64,000 nucleotides of DNA from DASZHJ01 sp035507155 (lineage in GTDB: Bacteria; Pseudomonadota; Alphaproteobacteria; ATCC43930; CGMCC-115725), in the NCBI GenBank assembly GCA_035507155.1, contig DATJOK010000024.1, positions 44,704 through 108,703 of the forward strand, in the 5' to 3' direction. This document shows, one piece after another, positions 7,825 to 16,556 of this stretch. A program made the position numbers and the translations under genes. The first letter of the stretch is position 1, and every line of letters begins with the position of its first letter. The notes beneath the pieces were generated by a model that had not been told where the DNA came from, did no database searches, and worked only from the letters and a program-made list of their open reading frames with translations.

Positions 7825-8799
7825 ATGTTCCGCCTAGCGCTCCTCGACGACTATCAGGACGTCGCGCTCAAAATGGCCGACTGGCCACGGCTTGCCGGCC
7901 GTGCCCAGGTCGACGCGATCCATGAGCACATCCCTGCGATCGAGCGCCTGGCCGAGCGGCTCCGGCCCTATGATGCCGTGATGATGGTGCGCGAGCGCAC
8001 CAAATTCCCGCGCGCGCTTTTCGAGAAGCTGCCCAATCTCAGGCTGCTGATCACCGCGGCGATGTGGAACGTGGCAATCGATCTCGATGCCGCGACGGAG
8101 CATGGCGTCCAGGTCTGCGGCACTGGCGACTGGTCCTTCGCCACCGCGGAGCTGGCGCTCGGCATGATGATCTCGCTTGCCCGTCATATTCCGCGCGAGG
8201 ACCACGCCATGCGCGAGGGGCGCTGGCAGACGACGCTCGGCGCGGGCCTGCATGGCAAGACGCTCGGCCTCCTGGGACTGGGCTCGCTTGGCAGCCAGAT
8301 GGCGCGCTTCGGTCAGGTGCTGGGGATGGAGGTGCTGGCCTGGAGCCAGAACCTGACCGCCGAAGCCGCCAGAGCCCATGGCGCAACCCTGGTTCCGCGG
8401 GACGAACTGATGGCGCGCGCCGATGTGGTGTCGATCCATCTCAAGCTCTCGGACCGGACCCGCGGTCTGATCGGACGCCGCGAGCTCGCGCTGATGAAGC
8501 CCACGGCCTACCTCGTCAATACTTCGCGCGGTCCCATCGTCGATGAGGCAGCGCTGCTCGAGCACCTGCAGCAAAAGCGCATCGCAGGCGCTGCTCTCGA
8601 TGTCTATGGCGCGGAGCCGTTGCCTGCCGATCACCCGATGCGGCGGCTGGAGAACACCGTGCTGCTGCCCCACCTCGGATATGTGGTGGAGCAGAACTAT
8701 CGCGTGATCTATTCGGACACGCTGGAGGACGTCGAGGCGTTCCTCGACGGCCGCATCCTCCGCCCGCTAAACACGCCGCAGCCGCGCGAGGCCCGCTGA
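7825..8799 (+). CDS. D-2-hydroxyacid dehydrogenase family protein (NAD-dependent)
   Basis: Cytosolic oxidoreductase interconverting 2-hydroxy and 2-oxo acids, 324 residues. The Rossmann motif is GLLGLGSLGSQMARFG (GxGxxG at 151-156). The catalytic triad of the family is present: Arg235 in VNTSRGPIVDE, Glu264 in DVYGAEPLP and His283 in VLLPHLGY. It follows the fused permease by 29 bp in the same direction and probably belongs to that operon, giving the locus both transport and oxidation functions for a hydroxylated substrate. Phosphoglycerate, glyoxylate and hydroxypyruvate-type substrates are all possible. Confidence 0.9.
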   Translation: MFRLALLDDYQDVALKMADWPRLAGRAQVDAIHEHIPAIERLAERLRPYDAVMMVRERTKFPRALFEKLPNLRLLITAAMWNVAIDLDAATEHGVQVCGTGDWSFATAELALGMMISLARHIPREDHAMREGRWQTTLGAGLHGKTLGLLGLGSLGSQMARFGQVLGMEVLAWSQNLTAEAARAHGATLVPRDELMARADVVSIHLKLSDRTRGLIGRRELALMKPTAYLVNTSRGPIVDEAALLEHLQQKRIAGAALDVYGAEPLPADHPMRRLENTVLLPHLGYVVEQNYRVIYSDTLEDVEAFLDGRILRPLNTPQPREAR

Positions 8800-8938
8800 C
8801 GCCGGTGCTGCCGGCGCTCTCGAAGCCCGGCAAATTTTGTCCGGACACCCCAGCCATATTTTCCCCCGGGGCCGGCTTCCGAGCGGCCACTTAGCCACAA
8901 AATCGTTTCCATTCAATATCTTACATACGGAGCCCCGG

Positions 8939-8954
8939 TGGCACGCGGTTTGCT
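8939..8954 (+). promoter_or_regulatory. Sigma-54 (-24/-12) promoter of motAB-like operon
   Basis: TGGCACGCGGTTTGCT matches the consensus TGGCACG-N4-TTGCW at every fixed position, with GG and GC correctly spaced. It lies 58 bp before the motA-like start codon, giving a predicted transcript start near 8966. A 10-bp palindrome TGTCCGGACA at 8838-8847, about 90 bp upstream, could be an activator site. The rest of the 8800-9011 gap shows no gene. An almost identical element precedes the ABC operon at 39431. Confidence 0.85.
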
Positions 8955-9011
8955 GAACCAAATGCCGCGGCCCGCCTGCGCGGGCGTCCTAGCTCCAGCG
9001 AGGGGAATTCG

Positions 9012-9887
9012 ATGCTCAACTTCTGGCGACCTCTGGGTTCCTCGATCGGCGTCTCGGCGATCGCGGCGGCGCTCGGCCTGCTGTTCATTCTCGGCGCCAT
9101 CGTCATGGGCACCCACAGCCTGATCGCCTTCTTCAGCGTCGAGGGGCTGGTGATCGTGGTGGGCGGCGTGATTGCCGTCGCCTTCATGAGCTTCGAGGCC
9201 GAGGACGTGCGCCGGGCCTTGGGCGCCATCGCTGCCGCATTCAGAAAGCCGGACGGCGCGGCGCAGGAGGATCTCCGCAAAGACATGATGGAGATCATCG
9301 CCTGGGCCTATCTGGTCAAGGAGAAGGGCATGCGCCGCCTGGAGGCGAGCCTTTCCAAGCGCGGCGTCGCCGACCCCTTCGTCAAGTACGGTCTCAACAT
9401 GGTCATCAGCGAGTACTCGCCCGAGGAGGTGCGCGCGATGATGGAGACCGCCGCCGACGCCTGCCACGACCGCGACAGTGTTCCGGTGGAGGTGCTGCAG
9501 ACCATGACGAGCCACGCGCCCGCTTTCGGCATGATCGGCACGCTGGTCGGCATGGTGACGATGCTCTGCAGCCTGAACGAGAACGTCAGCAGCATCGGCG
9601 CCAGCCTCTCGGTAGCGTTCCTCTCCACTCTCTATGGCGTGGTTTCGGCGCGCCTTGTCTATATGCCGGCGGCGGCGAAGCTGCGGCAGGTGATTGCGCG
9701 GCGTCGATTCCGCAACCAGCTCGTGACCGAGGGAATGGTGATGCTGGTGAGCGAGAAGTCGCCGAGCTACGTGAAGGATCGTCTCAACAGCTTCCTGCGG
9801 CCTGAGCATCACGACTATCTCGATCAGTTCGGCGCCGAGCCCGAGGGGCAGTTGGAGCCGCCGCGGCTGCGGATCGTCGGCGCATGA
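9012..9887 (+). CDS. motA: MotA/TolQ/ExbB-family stator protein, MotA-like
   Basis: Inner-membrane ion-channel subunit that, with MotB, converts ion flow into torque. 291 residues. Two N-terminal membrane segments (about 10-30 and 34-55, ending FFSVEGLVIVVGG) are followed by a long cytoplasmic loop and two further segments containing APAFGMIGTLVGMVTML and AFLSTLYGVVSARLVYMP, the conserved MotA channel region. The start has AGGGG 7 bp upstream. The stop overlaps motB (ATGA). No flagellar gene is adjacent, so it may be a second stator set or serve gliding or envelope functions. Preceded by a perfect sigma-54 promoter. Confidence 0.88.
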   Translation: MLNFWRPLGSSIGVSAIAAALGLLFILGAIVMGTHSLIAFFSVEGLVIVVGGVIAVAFMSFEAEDVRRALGAIAAAFRKPDGAAQEDLRKDMMEIIAWAYLVKEKGMRRLEASLSKRGVADPFVKYGLNMVISEYSPEEVRAMMETAADACHDRDSVPVEVLQTMTSHAPAFGMIGTLVGMVTMLCSLNENVSSIGASLSVAFLSTLYGVVSARLVYMPAAAKLRQVIARRRFRNQLVTEGMVMLVSEKSPSYVKDRLNSFLRPEHHDYLDQFGAEPEGQLEPPRLRIVGA

Positions 9888-10759
9888 GGCGGGTCGCGCA
9901 GATGCATCGCGACAGTCACGGCCACGTCGATGACTGGCTGATGACCTACGCGGACATGATCACGCTGCTGCTGTGTTTCTTCGCGGTCTTCCTGGCGATC
10001 TCGCTGCAGAAGAAGGAATTGCCGCACACGGCGGCCATGACCCAGGCCCTGCCGCCGCCGGTGCAGCCGGTGGCGATGCCGGCGCCTCCGGTGAGCGTGA
10101 CGCGCGTCGCGCGGTCGGATACGCCAGCCCAGCCACCGGCCGCTCCTCCTGCTCCGAAAGCCAAGCAGGAAGCGCCACCCGCTCCGACTGCTGCTGCCCC
10201 GCCTCCCGCCGCGGTCAGAGATATAACGCCGCCCCCCGAGCTTGCCGATCTGCTGAGCGCCGCCGCTCCTGCGGCGCTTCCCGCATCGGCGGCACCGAGC
10301 GCCAACACGCTGCAGCCGCCTGCACCCTCGCCTCAGCCGGACGGCGACAGGATCACCCAGCTGGAGATGAGCAGTGCCGCCTTCTTCGACAGCGGCTCGG
10401 CGACCCTGAGCAAATCCGGCGAGGCGATCCTGCAGAAGATGGCGGTGCAGCTGAAATCGGAGAAGTTCCGGGACTATAACATCACCGTCGAGGGCCATAC
10501 CGACGACACGCCGATCAACACCCCGCGTTTCCCGTCCAATTGGGAGCTGTCGACGGCGCGGGCCGCCGCGGTGGTGCATTTCTTCCTTGAGCAGGGTATC
10601 CCGGCGCAGAAGCTCCGCGCCGCCGGCTACGCCGACACTTTCCCCAAGGCGCCCAACCGCGACGCCAATGGCAATCCGATTCCGGCCAACCAGAGCCTCA
10701 ATCGCCGGGTCGTCATCACGCTCGAGAAGATCGACCGGGCGCAACATCCCCAGGAGTGA
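9884..10759 (+). CDS. motB: MotB-like stator protein with OmpA peptidoglycan-binding domain
   Basis: Peptidoglycan-anchored partner of the MotA-like protein, 291 residues. The N-terminus DDWLMTYADMITLLLCFFAVF holds the single membrane helix with the ion-carrying Asp24. Residues about 50-155 form an unusually Pro/Ala-rich linker, and the C-terminal third (about 165-285) is an OmpA domain with SAAFFDSGSATLSKSG, VEGHTDDTPINTPRFPSNWE and NQSLNRRVVITLE. It overlaps motA by 4 bp. The long low-complexity linker in place of a typical plug/helix region is the main difference from flagellar MotB. Confidence 0.88.
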   Translation: MRRVAQMHRDSHGHVDDWLMTYADMITLLLCFFAVFLAISLQKKELPHTAAMTQALPPPVQPVAMPAPPVSVTRVARSDTPAQPPAAPPAPKAKQEAPPAPTAAAPPPAAVRDITPPPELADLLSAAAPAALPASAAPSANTLQPPAPSPQPDGDRITQLEMSSAAFFDSGSATLSKSGEAILQKMAVQLKSEKFRDYNITVEGHTDDTPINTPRFPSNWELSTARAAAVVHFFLEQGIPAQKLRAAGYADTFPKAPNRDANGNPIPANQSLNRRVVITLEKIDRAQHPQE

Positions 10760-10864
10760 TCCTGGTGCTCCGGGCCACCAGCACCTGGCGACCGTATCGA
10801 CCGCTGCCGGGGATCGCGAGAGCTGCGCTCTATCGACGATTGATCGAACTGGTGCTTTTTCCTG

Positions 10865-10890
10865 GAACCGCCTCCCGTTCAGGAGGGTTC
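10865..10890 (+). promoter_or_regulatory. Hairpin enclosing the mgtC ribosome-binding site
   Basis: GAAC (10865-10868), a CG bulge, CCTCC (10871-10875), loop CGTTCA, GGAGG (10882-10886), GTTC (10887-10890). The right arm is the Shine-Dalgarno sequence AGGAGG for the downstream start at 10895, so the fold would hide it from ribosomes. The rest of the 10760-10894 gap shows no gene and no riboswitch that I recognise. Confidence 0.5.
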
Positions 10891-10894
10891 ATAG

Positions 10895-11593
10895 GTGATG
10901 TCGACGGAACTGCCATGGTCCGAGGTGGCACTTCGCCTCGTGCTCACGGTCCTTGTCGGCATCGCGATCGGCTACAATCGCGAGGAGCAGGGCAAGGCCG
11001 CCGGCATGCGGACGACGGTGCTCGTCTGCCTCGCCGCCTCCGTCGCGATGATCCAGGTTAACCTGCTGCTTCCGACCCGCGGCCGTACGCCGGATTCATT
11101 CGTGATGAACGATCTGATGAGGCTGCCGCTCGGGATCCTCACCGGCGTCGGCTTCATCGGCGGCGGCGCCATCCTCCGGCGGGACAATATCGTGGTGGGG
11201 ATCACCACCGCGGCGACGCTCTGGCTGGTGACCGTCATCGGACTTTGCCTTGGGGGCGGTCAGATCGTGCTGGGTCTGGCCGCGACGGCGATCGGCCTCG
11301 TGGCGCTCTGGGCGTCACGATGGGTGGAAGGCGGCCTGCTGCAGGAGCATCGGGGTCGCCTTGTTCTCGAGCTCCGCCGCGACGGGCCTTCGGAAGCGGA
11401 AATCCGGCAGAGGCTGCTCGCCGCCGGTATGACACCGGTGGGGAATGCGCTCGAGGTAGAGAGTCTCGGCGATCGACGCCGCGTGGTTCTAAGTCTGCGC
11501 CGACTGCGACGCGTCCGCGATACCGAGACGCCGGCGATCATCGAGGAGCTCGCGCTCTTGCCGGGAGTGGCCCGCCTGCACTGGAAGGATTGA
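10895..11593 (+). CDS. mgtC: MgtC/SapB family membrane protein
   Basis: Inner-membrane protein of the MgtC family, linked elsewhere to growth at low magnesium and to control of ATP synthase. 232 residues: four or five N-terminal membrane segments with LVGIAIGYNREEQGKAAGMRT, GILTGVGFIGGGAILRRD and GITTAATLWLVTVIGL, the hallmark MgtC motifs, then a soluble C-terminal domain of about 85 residues with an ACT-like pattern. GTG at 10895 is 8 bp from AGGAGG; ATG at 10898 is an alternative. The ribosome site lies in a hairpin (10865-10890). It follows motB after 135 bp. Confidence 0.9.
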   Translation: MMSTELPWSEVALRLVLTVLVGIAIGYNREEQGKAAGMRTTVLVCLAASVAMIQVNLLLPTRGRTPDSFVMNDLMRLPLGILTGVGFIGGGAILRRDNIVVGITTAATLWLVTVIGLCLGGGQIVLGLAATAIGLVALWASRWVEGGLLQEHRGRLVLELRRDGPSEAEIRQRLLAAGMTPVGNALEVESLGDRRRVVLSLRRLRRVRDTETPAIIEELALLPGVARLHWKD

Positions 11594-11624
11594 GCCGAGA
11601 TCCCCCATCCCCGTCGGCGCGCAT

Positions 11625-12710
11625 CTACTTCCCGAAGGCCGTCCGCTTGCGGTCGATCGCGCTCAGCAGCTTATCGGCAGCTTCGGCAAAAAGCCGCACG
11701 CCGTCATCCACCAGCCTGTCAGTAGTCTGGTCGAGCGAGACGCCGGCGCGCTCCAGTTCTGCCAGGACCCATTCAGCCTCGTTGAGATTTTCCTCCAGGG
11801 TTGGCCGCACCTTGCCGTGATCGCGGAACGCATCCATGGTCGCAGGCGGCATGGTGTTGACGGTGTCGGGCGCGATGAGCGTTTCGACATAGAGGACGTC
11901 GCTGTAGTCCGGATTCTTTGTGCCGGTGCTCGCCCACAGCAAGCGCTGGGTCGAGGCGCCCTTGCCGCGAAGCTTTTCCCAGCGCGCGCCACTGAAGATC
12001 CGCTGGTACCGCCGGTAGGCGAGTTTGGCGTTGGCGATCGCCACCTTGCCGCGCAGGTCCTCGCCGACCTGCTTATCGATTGCGCTGTCGATGCGGCTGA
12101 CGAAGAAACTGGCGACGCTCGCGATCCGGGCGGCATCGCCGCCTTGCGCGACCCATTGCTCAAGGCCCGCGAGGTAGGCGTCCGCCACCTGCTCGTAGAC
12201 CTTCTGAGAGAAGAGCAATGTGATGTTGACGTTGACGCCTTCGCCGAGGAGCTGGCGGATGGCGGGAAGGCCCTCGCGGGTCGCCGGCACCTTGATCATC
12301 AGATTGTCGCGGCCGACGGCCTTCCAGAGTCGTCGCGCCTCGGCGATCGTGCCCTCCGTGTCGCGGGCGAGGTAAGGCGAGACCTCCAGGCTGACATAGC
12401 CGTCGCGCCGCTGCGTCTCGTCGTAGACCGGCCGCAGCACGTCGGCGGCTTTCTGGATGTCCTCGACCGCCAGCGCTTCGTAGAGCGCCTTGGCGTCCTT
12501 ATCACCGCGGCGCACCATTTCCTGCATCGCGCCGTCGTAGTCGGCAGTCTCACCGATCGCTTTCTCGAAGATCGTGGGATTGGAGGTGACGCCGGCGAGG
12601 GCGTCGCGGCGGACCAGCTCCTTCAGCTGACCCTCGATCACGAAACGGCGGGCGAGGAAATCGAGCCAGACCGATTGGCCATGCTCGTGGAGCGCGCGGA
12701 GCGGGTTCAT
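11625..12710 (-). CDS. tal: Transaldolase
   Basis: Transfers a dihydroxyacetone unit between sugar phosphates in the non-oxidative pentose phosphate pathway, in the cytosol. 361 residues, the length of the single-domain Tal form. The N-terminal VTSNPTIFEKAI and the Schiff-base lysine in NLMIKVPATREG (Lys140) are present, followed by VNVNITLLFS. ATG at 12710 has GGGAGGCAGCC before it and overlaps the transketolase stop by 4 bp (ATGA), so the pair is one operon. No glucose-6-phosphate isomerase fusion is present. Confidence 0.95.
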   Translation of the reverse strand: MNPLRALHEHGQSVWLDFLARRFVIEGQLKELVRRDALAGVTSNPTIFEKAIGETADYDGAMQEMVRRGDKDAKALYEALAVEDIQKAADVLRPVYDETQRRDGYVSLEVSPYLARDTEGTIAEARRLWKAVGRDNLMIKVPATREGLPAIRQLLGEGVNVNITLLFSQKVYEQVADAYLAGLEQWVAQGGDAARIASVASFFVSRIDSAIDKQVGEDLRGKVAIANAKLAYRRYQRIFSGARWEKLRGKGASTQRLLWASTGTKNPDYSDVLYVETLIAPDTVNTMPPATMDAFRDHGKVRPTLEENLNEAEWVLAELERAGVSLDQTTDRLVDDGVRLFAEAADKLLSAIDRKRTAFGK

Positions 12711-14824
12711 GGCTGCCTCCCTCTTCCACGGGCGACCTGCTCCTTGGCGGCCGCGACGACCGCCTCCGGCGTGAAGCCGAATTTCTTCAGGAGATCCTTG
12801 AGCGGCGCCGAGGAGCCGAAAGTATGCATGCCGACCTTGGCGCCGGTTCGCCCGACATAGTGATCCCATCCGAAGACCGACCCCTCCTCGACGGAGACGC
12901 GGGCGGTGATGTCGGGCGGCAGAACGCTGTCGCGATAGGCCTGATCCTGCTGCTCGAAGAGCTCCCAGGAGGGCATGCTGACGAGCCGGGACGGTATGCC
13001 CTGGCGATGAAGCTCGTCATGCACCTCGGCACAGAGCGCCACCTCGCTGCCGGTGCCGATCAGGATCACCGCAGGCTTGCCGTCCTTGGTGTCCGCCAGC
13101 ACATAGGCGCCGCGGGCGACACCCTCCGCCGATGCGTAGCGACCCCGGTCGAGGGTTGGCATCGGCTGTCGGCTCAGCACCAGACAGGCCGGTTGATGCC
13201 TGAGGGCGATGATGACGCGCCATGCTTCGACAACTTCATTGGCGTCGCCAGGTCGCAGGGTGATGAGGCCCGGGATGGCGCGCAGGCTGATCAGCTGCTC
13301 CACCGGCTGGTGGGTCGGTCCATCCTCGCCGAGGCCGATCGAATCATGAGTGAAGATGAAGATCGCCGGCAACTCCATCAGCGCGGCAAGGCGGATCGCC
13401 GGCTTCATGTAGTCGGAAAAAGTGAGGAAGCTCGAGCCGAAGGCGCGGATCTTCGACAGCGAAAGACCATTCACGATAGCGCCCATGGCATGCTCACGGA
13501 TGCCGAAATGCATGTTGCGTCCTCCCGGTGTCGCCGCCTCGAGATCGCCGGCGCCGGAGAAGGAGAGGGTGGTCTTGGTGGACGGAGCGAGATCGGCAGC
13601 ACCGCCGATCAGCCAGGGATGACGCGACGCGATCGCATTCAGCGCCTTCGCCGAAGCATCGCGGCTCGCGAGCCCTTTGGCGTCGGCGGGAAACCGTGGC
13701 AGGTCTGCCTCCCAGCCGGAAGGCGCCTCGCGACGCTGCATTCGATCGAGCTCCTCCGCGAGTTCGGGATATTTCCCGCGGTAGCGGTCGAACTGTCGGA
13801 GCCAGTCCGCGCGCAGCGCGCGGCCGCGCTCGCCGATGCCGGCACGGAAGTGATCGAGCACGCCATCAGGTACCAGGAATTTCGCGTCCTCCGGCCAGCC
13901 GTAGCTCTGCTTGGCAAGGCGGACCTCCTCCTCGCCGAGCGGCTCGCCGTGGGCCGCACTGGTATCCTGCTTGTGCGGCGCGCCATAGCCGATATGGGTA
14001 TCGACGATGATCAGGCTGGGGGCGTCCACGACGCGCCGCGCGGCTTCGATCGCCTTCGCCAGCCGTCCGGTGTCGTTGGCGTTGTCGACCTTCTGCACCT
14101 GCCAGCCATAGGCCGCGAAGCGGGCGGCGACGTCCTCGCTGAAGGCGAGGTCCGTGTGGCCCTCGATGGTTATGCGGTTGCTGTCGTAGATCCAGGTGAG
14201 GTTGCCGAGCTTGAGGTGGCCGGCGATGGAAGCAGCTTCGCTGGAAATGCCTTCCATCATGTCGCCATCACCGCAGATCGTATAGACCCGATAGTCGAAG
14301 ATCTCGAGGTCCGGCCGGTTGAAGCGCCGCGCGAGCCAGCGCGCGCCGATCGCCATGCCGACGCTGGTGGCGCAGCCCTGGCCAAGCGGGCCGGTGGTTG
14401 TCTCGACACCGGAGGTGAGGTGGTATTCGGGATGGCCGGGGCATTTGCTGCCGAGCTGGCGGAAATGCTTGATGTCATCGAGGGTGACGGAGGGCTCGCC
14501 GAGCCGCTCGTAATCGGCGTTTACCGCCTTGACACCGGTCAGGTAGAGCAGGGCGTAGAGGAGCATTGAGGCATGGCCGTTCGAGAGCACGAAGCGGTCG
14601 CGATTGGGCCAGATCGGATCCTCGGGATCGAAGCGGAGGAATTGCTGCCAGAGCGTATAGGCCACCGGGGCGAGTGCCATCGGCGTCCCGGGATGGCCGG
14701 ATTTCGCCTGCTGCACCGCATCCATGGCGAGAGTGCGGATGGTATTGATGCAGAGCGTGTCCATGGACCGGCCGGCGTCGGCCCCGGTCTTCTGGGCGGT
14801 AACGGGTTGCAAACGATCAGCCAT
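12707..14824 (-). CDS. tkt: Transketolase
   Basis: Thiamine-diphosphate enzyme moving two-carbon units between sugar phosphates; paired here with transaldolase. About 705 residues, slightly longer than most. It has SGHPGTPMALAP, SNGHASMLLYALLYL, the ThDP/Mg motif GDGDMMEG, GYGAPHKQDT, and the catalytic-dimer segment NMHFGIREHAMGAIVNG with the conserved Glu; the C-terminal domain ends SVFGWDHYVGRTGAKVGM. ATG at 14824 lies close to AGGAGG (3 bp); an in-frame ATG at 14836 is possible. The 185-bp gap to the next gene shows no recognised regulatory site. Confidence 0.95.
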   Translation of the reverse strand: MADRLQPVTAQKTGADAGRSMDTLCINTIRTLAMDAVQQAKSGHPGTPMALAPVAYTLWQQFLRFDPEDPIWPNRDRFVLSNGHASMLLYALLYLTGVKAVNADYERLGEPSVTLDDIKHFRQLGSKCPGHPEYHLTSGVETTTGPLGQGCATSVGMAIGARWLARRFNRPDLEIFDYRVYTICGDGDMMEGISSEAASIAGHLKLGNLTWIYDSNRITIEGHTDLAFSEDVAARFAAYGWQVQKVDNANDTGRLAKAIEAARRVVDAPSLIIVDTHIGYGAPHKQDTSAAHGEPLGEEEVRLAKQSYGWPEDAKFLVPDGVLDHFRAGIGERGRALRADWLRQFDRYRGKYPELAEELDRMQRREAPSGWEADLPRFPADAKGLASRDASAKALNAIASRHPWLIGGAADLAPSTKTTLSFSGAGDLEAATPGGRNMHFGIREHAMGAIVNGLSLSKIRAFGSSFLTFSDYMKPAIRLAALMELPAIFIFTHDSIGLGEDGPTHQPVEQLISLRAIPGLITLRPGDANEVVEAWRVIIALRHQPACLVLSRQPMPTLDRGRYASAEGVARGAYVLADTKDGKPAVILIGTGSEVALCAEVHDELHRQGIPSRLVSMPSWELFEQQDQAYRDSVLPPDITARVSVEEGSVFGWDHYVGRTGAKVGMHTFGSSAPLKDLLKKFGFTPEAVVAAAKEQVARGRGRQP

Positions 14825-15009
14825 CGGCCTCCTCATGAGAGCCGCCGCGGCGGGTCATCCCCAGACCACGGGCGGCGTTCTGCCGAATCTCTGGGGTGGC
14901 GGCACTGCGATGAAACGGCCGCGGCCTGCGCTAAGTTGCAGAGCCGAAATGGGCCGACAAGACAGAGAGATTGCGTGCGCACGGTGCGCTTCCGACCGCC
15001 ATACTCCTT

Positions 15010-15813
15010 TCATCGGGATCGATGCTCCATCGCCTTGGGGTTGTGTCGGCGTTTCCGCCGCTGGCGCCAATCGGTGATCGCCTTGGTGATCTCCGCACCG
15101 AACAGCAGGATCTGGCTCGAGTAGTAGGCCCAGATCAGCAGGACCGCTGCCGCGCCCGCGGCGCGATAGAACGAGTGCTCGGCGATGCTCACGACATAGA
15201 CGCCGATCGCGTATTTGCCGATCTCCAGCAACAGGCTGGTAATCGCGGCGCCGGTCCAAGCCTCCCGCCAGCGCACGGCGGCGCTGGAGAACAGTTTGAA
15301 GGTCAGGGCGATGATGGCTGTCATCGCCGCAAATGACAGCAAGGCATTGATGATCTCGATCAGAGCCGGAATGCCGTTGCCGAGCTGTTGCTTGAACGTC
15401 GCCAGCAGGGCATTCACTGCAAGCGACAGGATCAGAATGAAGCCGAGCGCCAGGATCAGCACAAAGGACAGCACGAAGCGCTTGCTGGCGGAGAGTAGGC
15501 CGGTGCTGTGGTCTCCGCGCACCTTCCAGATCACGTCGAAGGAAAGCTGGATTTCCCAGAACATGCCGGTGGCGGCTACCACCAGCATCCCCAAGCTCAC
15601 CGCCGTCGCCAGCGGGCTGGAAGCGGAAGCTCCGGTGAGTTGCAGCATGGATTCCAGGGAGCGGGCGGCATCCATTCCCATCGCGCGCTCGACGGTCCGC
15701 TCGATCGCGCCTTTGGTTGCCGTCTTGCCGAAGATGAACCCGACGATCGCCGTGATGAGCCACAGCATCGGGGCCAGGGAGAAGATCGTGTAGTAGGCGA
15801 TGGCGGCGCCCAT
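15010..15813 (-). CDS. YihY/virulence factor BrkB family membrane protein
   Basis: Inner-membrane protein of the YihY family (once misnamed ribonuclease BN); function unclear, possibly transport. The 267 residues from ATG at 15813 hold six membrane segments and family motifs MGAAIAYYTIFSLAPML, ATGMFWEIQLSFDVIWKVRG and LLIWAYYSSQILLFGAEIT. The conserved N-terminus continues upstream in frame as RIIRAAFKAWLDDRAPS for 26 codons to a stop at 15892-15894 with no ATG, GTG or TTG. Initiation at a CTG (15877-15879), a frameshift, or truncation are the options; the coordinates give the first ATG only. Confidence 0.82.
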   Translation of the reverse strand: MGAAIAYYTIFSLAPMLWLITAIVGFIFGKTATKGAIERTVERAMGMDAARSLESMLQLTGASASSPLATAVSLGMLVVAATGMFWEIQLSFDVIWKVRGDHSTGLLSASKRFVLSFVLILALGFILILSLAVNALLATFKQQLGNGIPALIEIINALLSFAAMTAIIALTFKLFSSAAVRWREAWTGAAITSLLLEIGKYAIGVYVVSIAEHSFYRAAGAAAVLLIWAYYSSQILLFGAEITKAITDWRQRRKRRHNPKAMEHRSR

Positions 15814-15910
15814 GCTGGGCGCGCGGTCGTCAAGCCAGGCCTTGAATGCGGCTCTGATGATCCGGAATGGGAGGCGCAGGGTGATGCGTCGTCACCTGCC
15901 GTCCGTCCCG

Positions 15911-16414
15911 CTATCTCCGGTGCCGCGCCCGGGTGCGCGCGGCCTTGCGAGCGGCGGCGGCGCGACCAGCGCGGCCCTTGGTCTTCGCTGCCTTGCGTGC
16001 GGCGCGGGAACGTGCCGATTTGCTGCGGCGGGACGCAGCGCTTCTGGCCTGGCGTGACAGAGCCCGGCGCGAAACAGTGCCTTTGGGCTCGCGTTTTAAG
16101 ACGCGCGACACCGCGCGCGAAACCCGCGGCCGACGCTTCGGCTTCCGCTTGCCCTGGCCCGCGGCATAGGCGTAGGCCGCGCTCTTGCGCGTGCGGCGCT
16201 TGGTCTGTCCCTTGCGGGGCGGTCGTAACGGGACGCCGGCGCGGCGCGCTTCCGACAGGCCGATGGCGATCGCCTGTTTGGTCGATCGCGCACCATGCTC
16301 GCCGTGGCGGATCTTCTCGATCTCCTCGCGCACGAACTCGCCTGCCTGAGTCGAAGGAGACTTTCCCTCGCGGCGATCCTTCCTGGCTTTCTCGATCGTT
16401 CGCTGCTGCGGCAT
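15911..16414 (-). CDS. DUF6496 protein with histone-H1-like basic tail
   Basis: 167-residue very basic protein. The first ~70 residues (MPQQRTIEKARKDRREGKSP, then AGEFVREEIEKIRHGEHGA and KQAIAIGLSEARRAGVPL) match the small proteobacterial family I know as DUF6496. The remaining ~95 residues are nearly all Arg, Lys, Ala and Ser with repeats such as SRAARKAAKTKGRAGRAAAA, like the tail of histone H1 or bacterial nucleoid proteins. ATG at 16414 follows GGAGGGCGAT. DNA or RNA binding is likely from composition; no experiment-based role is known to me. It lies alone between a YihY gene and a divergent oxidoreductase. Confidence 0.85.
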   Translation of the reverse strand: MPQQRTIEKARKDRREGKSPSTQAGEFVREEIEKIRHGEHGARSTKQAIAIGLSEARRAGVPLRPPRKGQTKRRTRKSAAYAYAAGQGKRKPKRRPRVSRAVSRVLKREPKGTVSRRALSRQARSAASRRSKSARSRAARKAAKTKGRAGRAAAARKAARTRARHRR

Positions 16415-16556
16415 ATCGCCCTCCGATGCGCGCTCTGCCTCCGTTCCCTTAACCGGACCGCTTCCCGATAGTTCCCTGACGACTGGGAACTCCATGGACG
16501 GGGAGGCGGTTTGGTCGAGGATTCCCGTGCCAATTACCAGACTCGAGGAGCTGACC

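Noticed and set aside
8805..8820. GCCGG/CCGGC hairpin after the hydroxyacid dehydrogenase as a terminator
   Set aside because: The stem is only 5 bp and no T-run follows.
10760..10894. Guanidine-type or Mg2+ riboswitch before mgtC
   Set aside because: The region is short, has only one clear hairpin and lacks the conserved loop sequences of the riboswitch classes I know.
14859..14896. CCCCAGA/TCTGGGG pair downstream of yihY as a terminator
   Set aside because: The loop is about 24 nt and there is no T-run on either strand; could be chance in GC-rich DNA.
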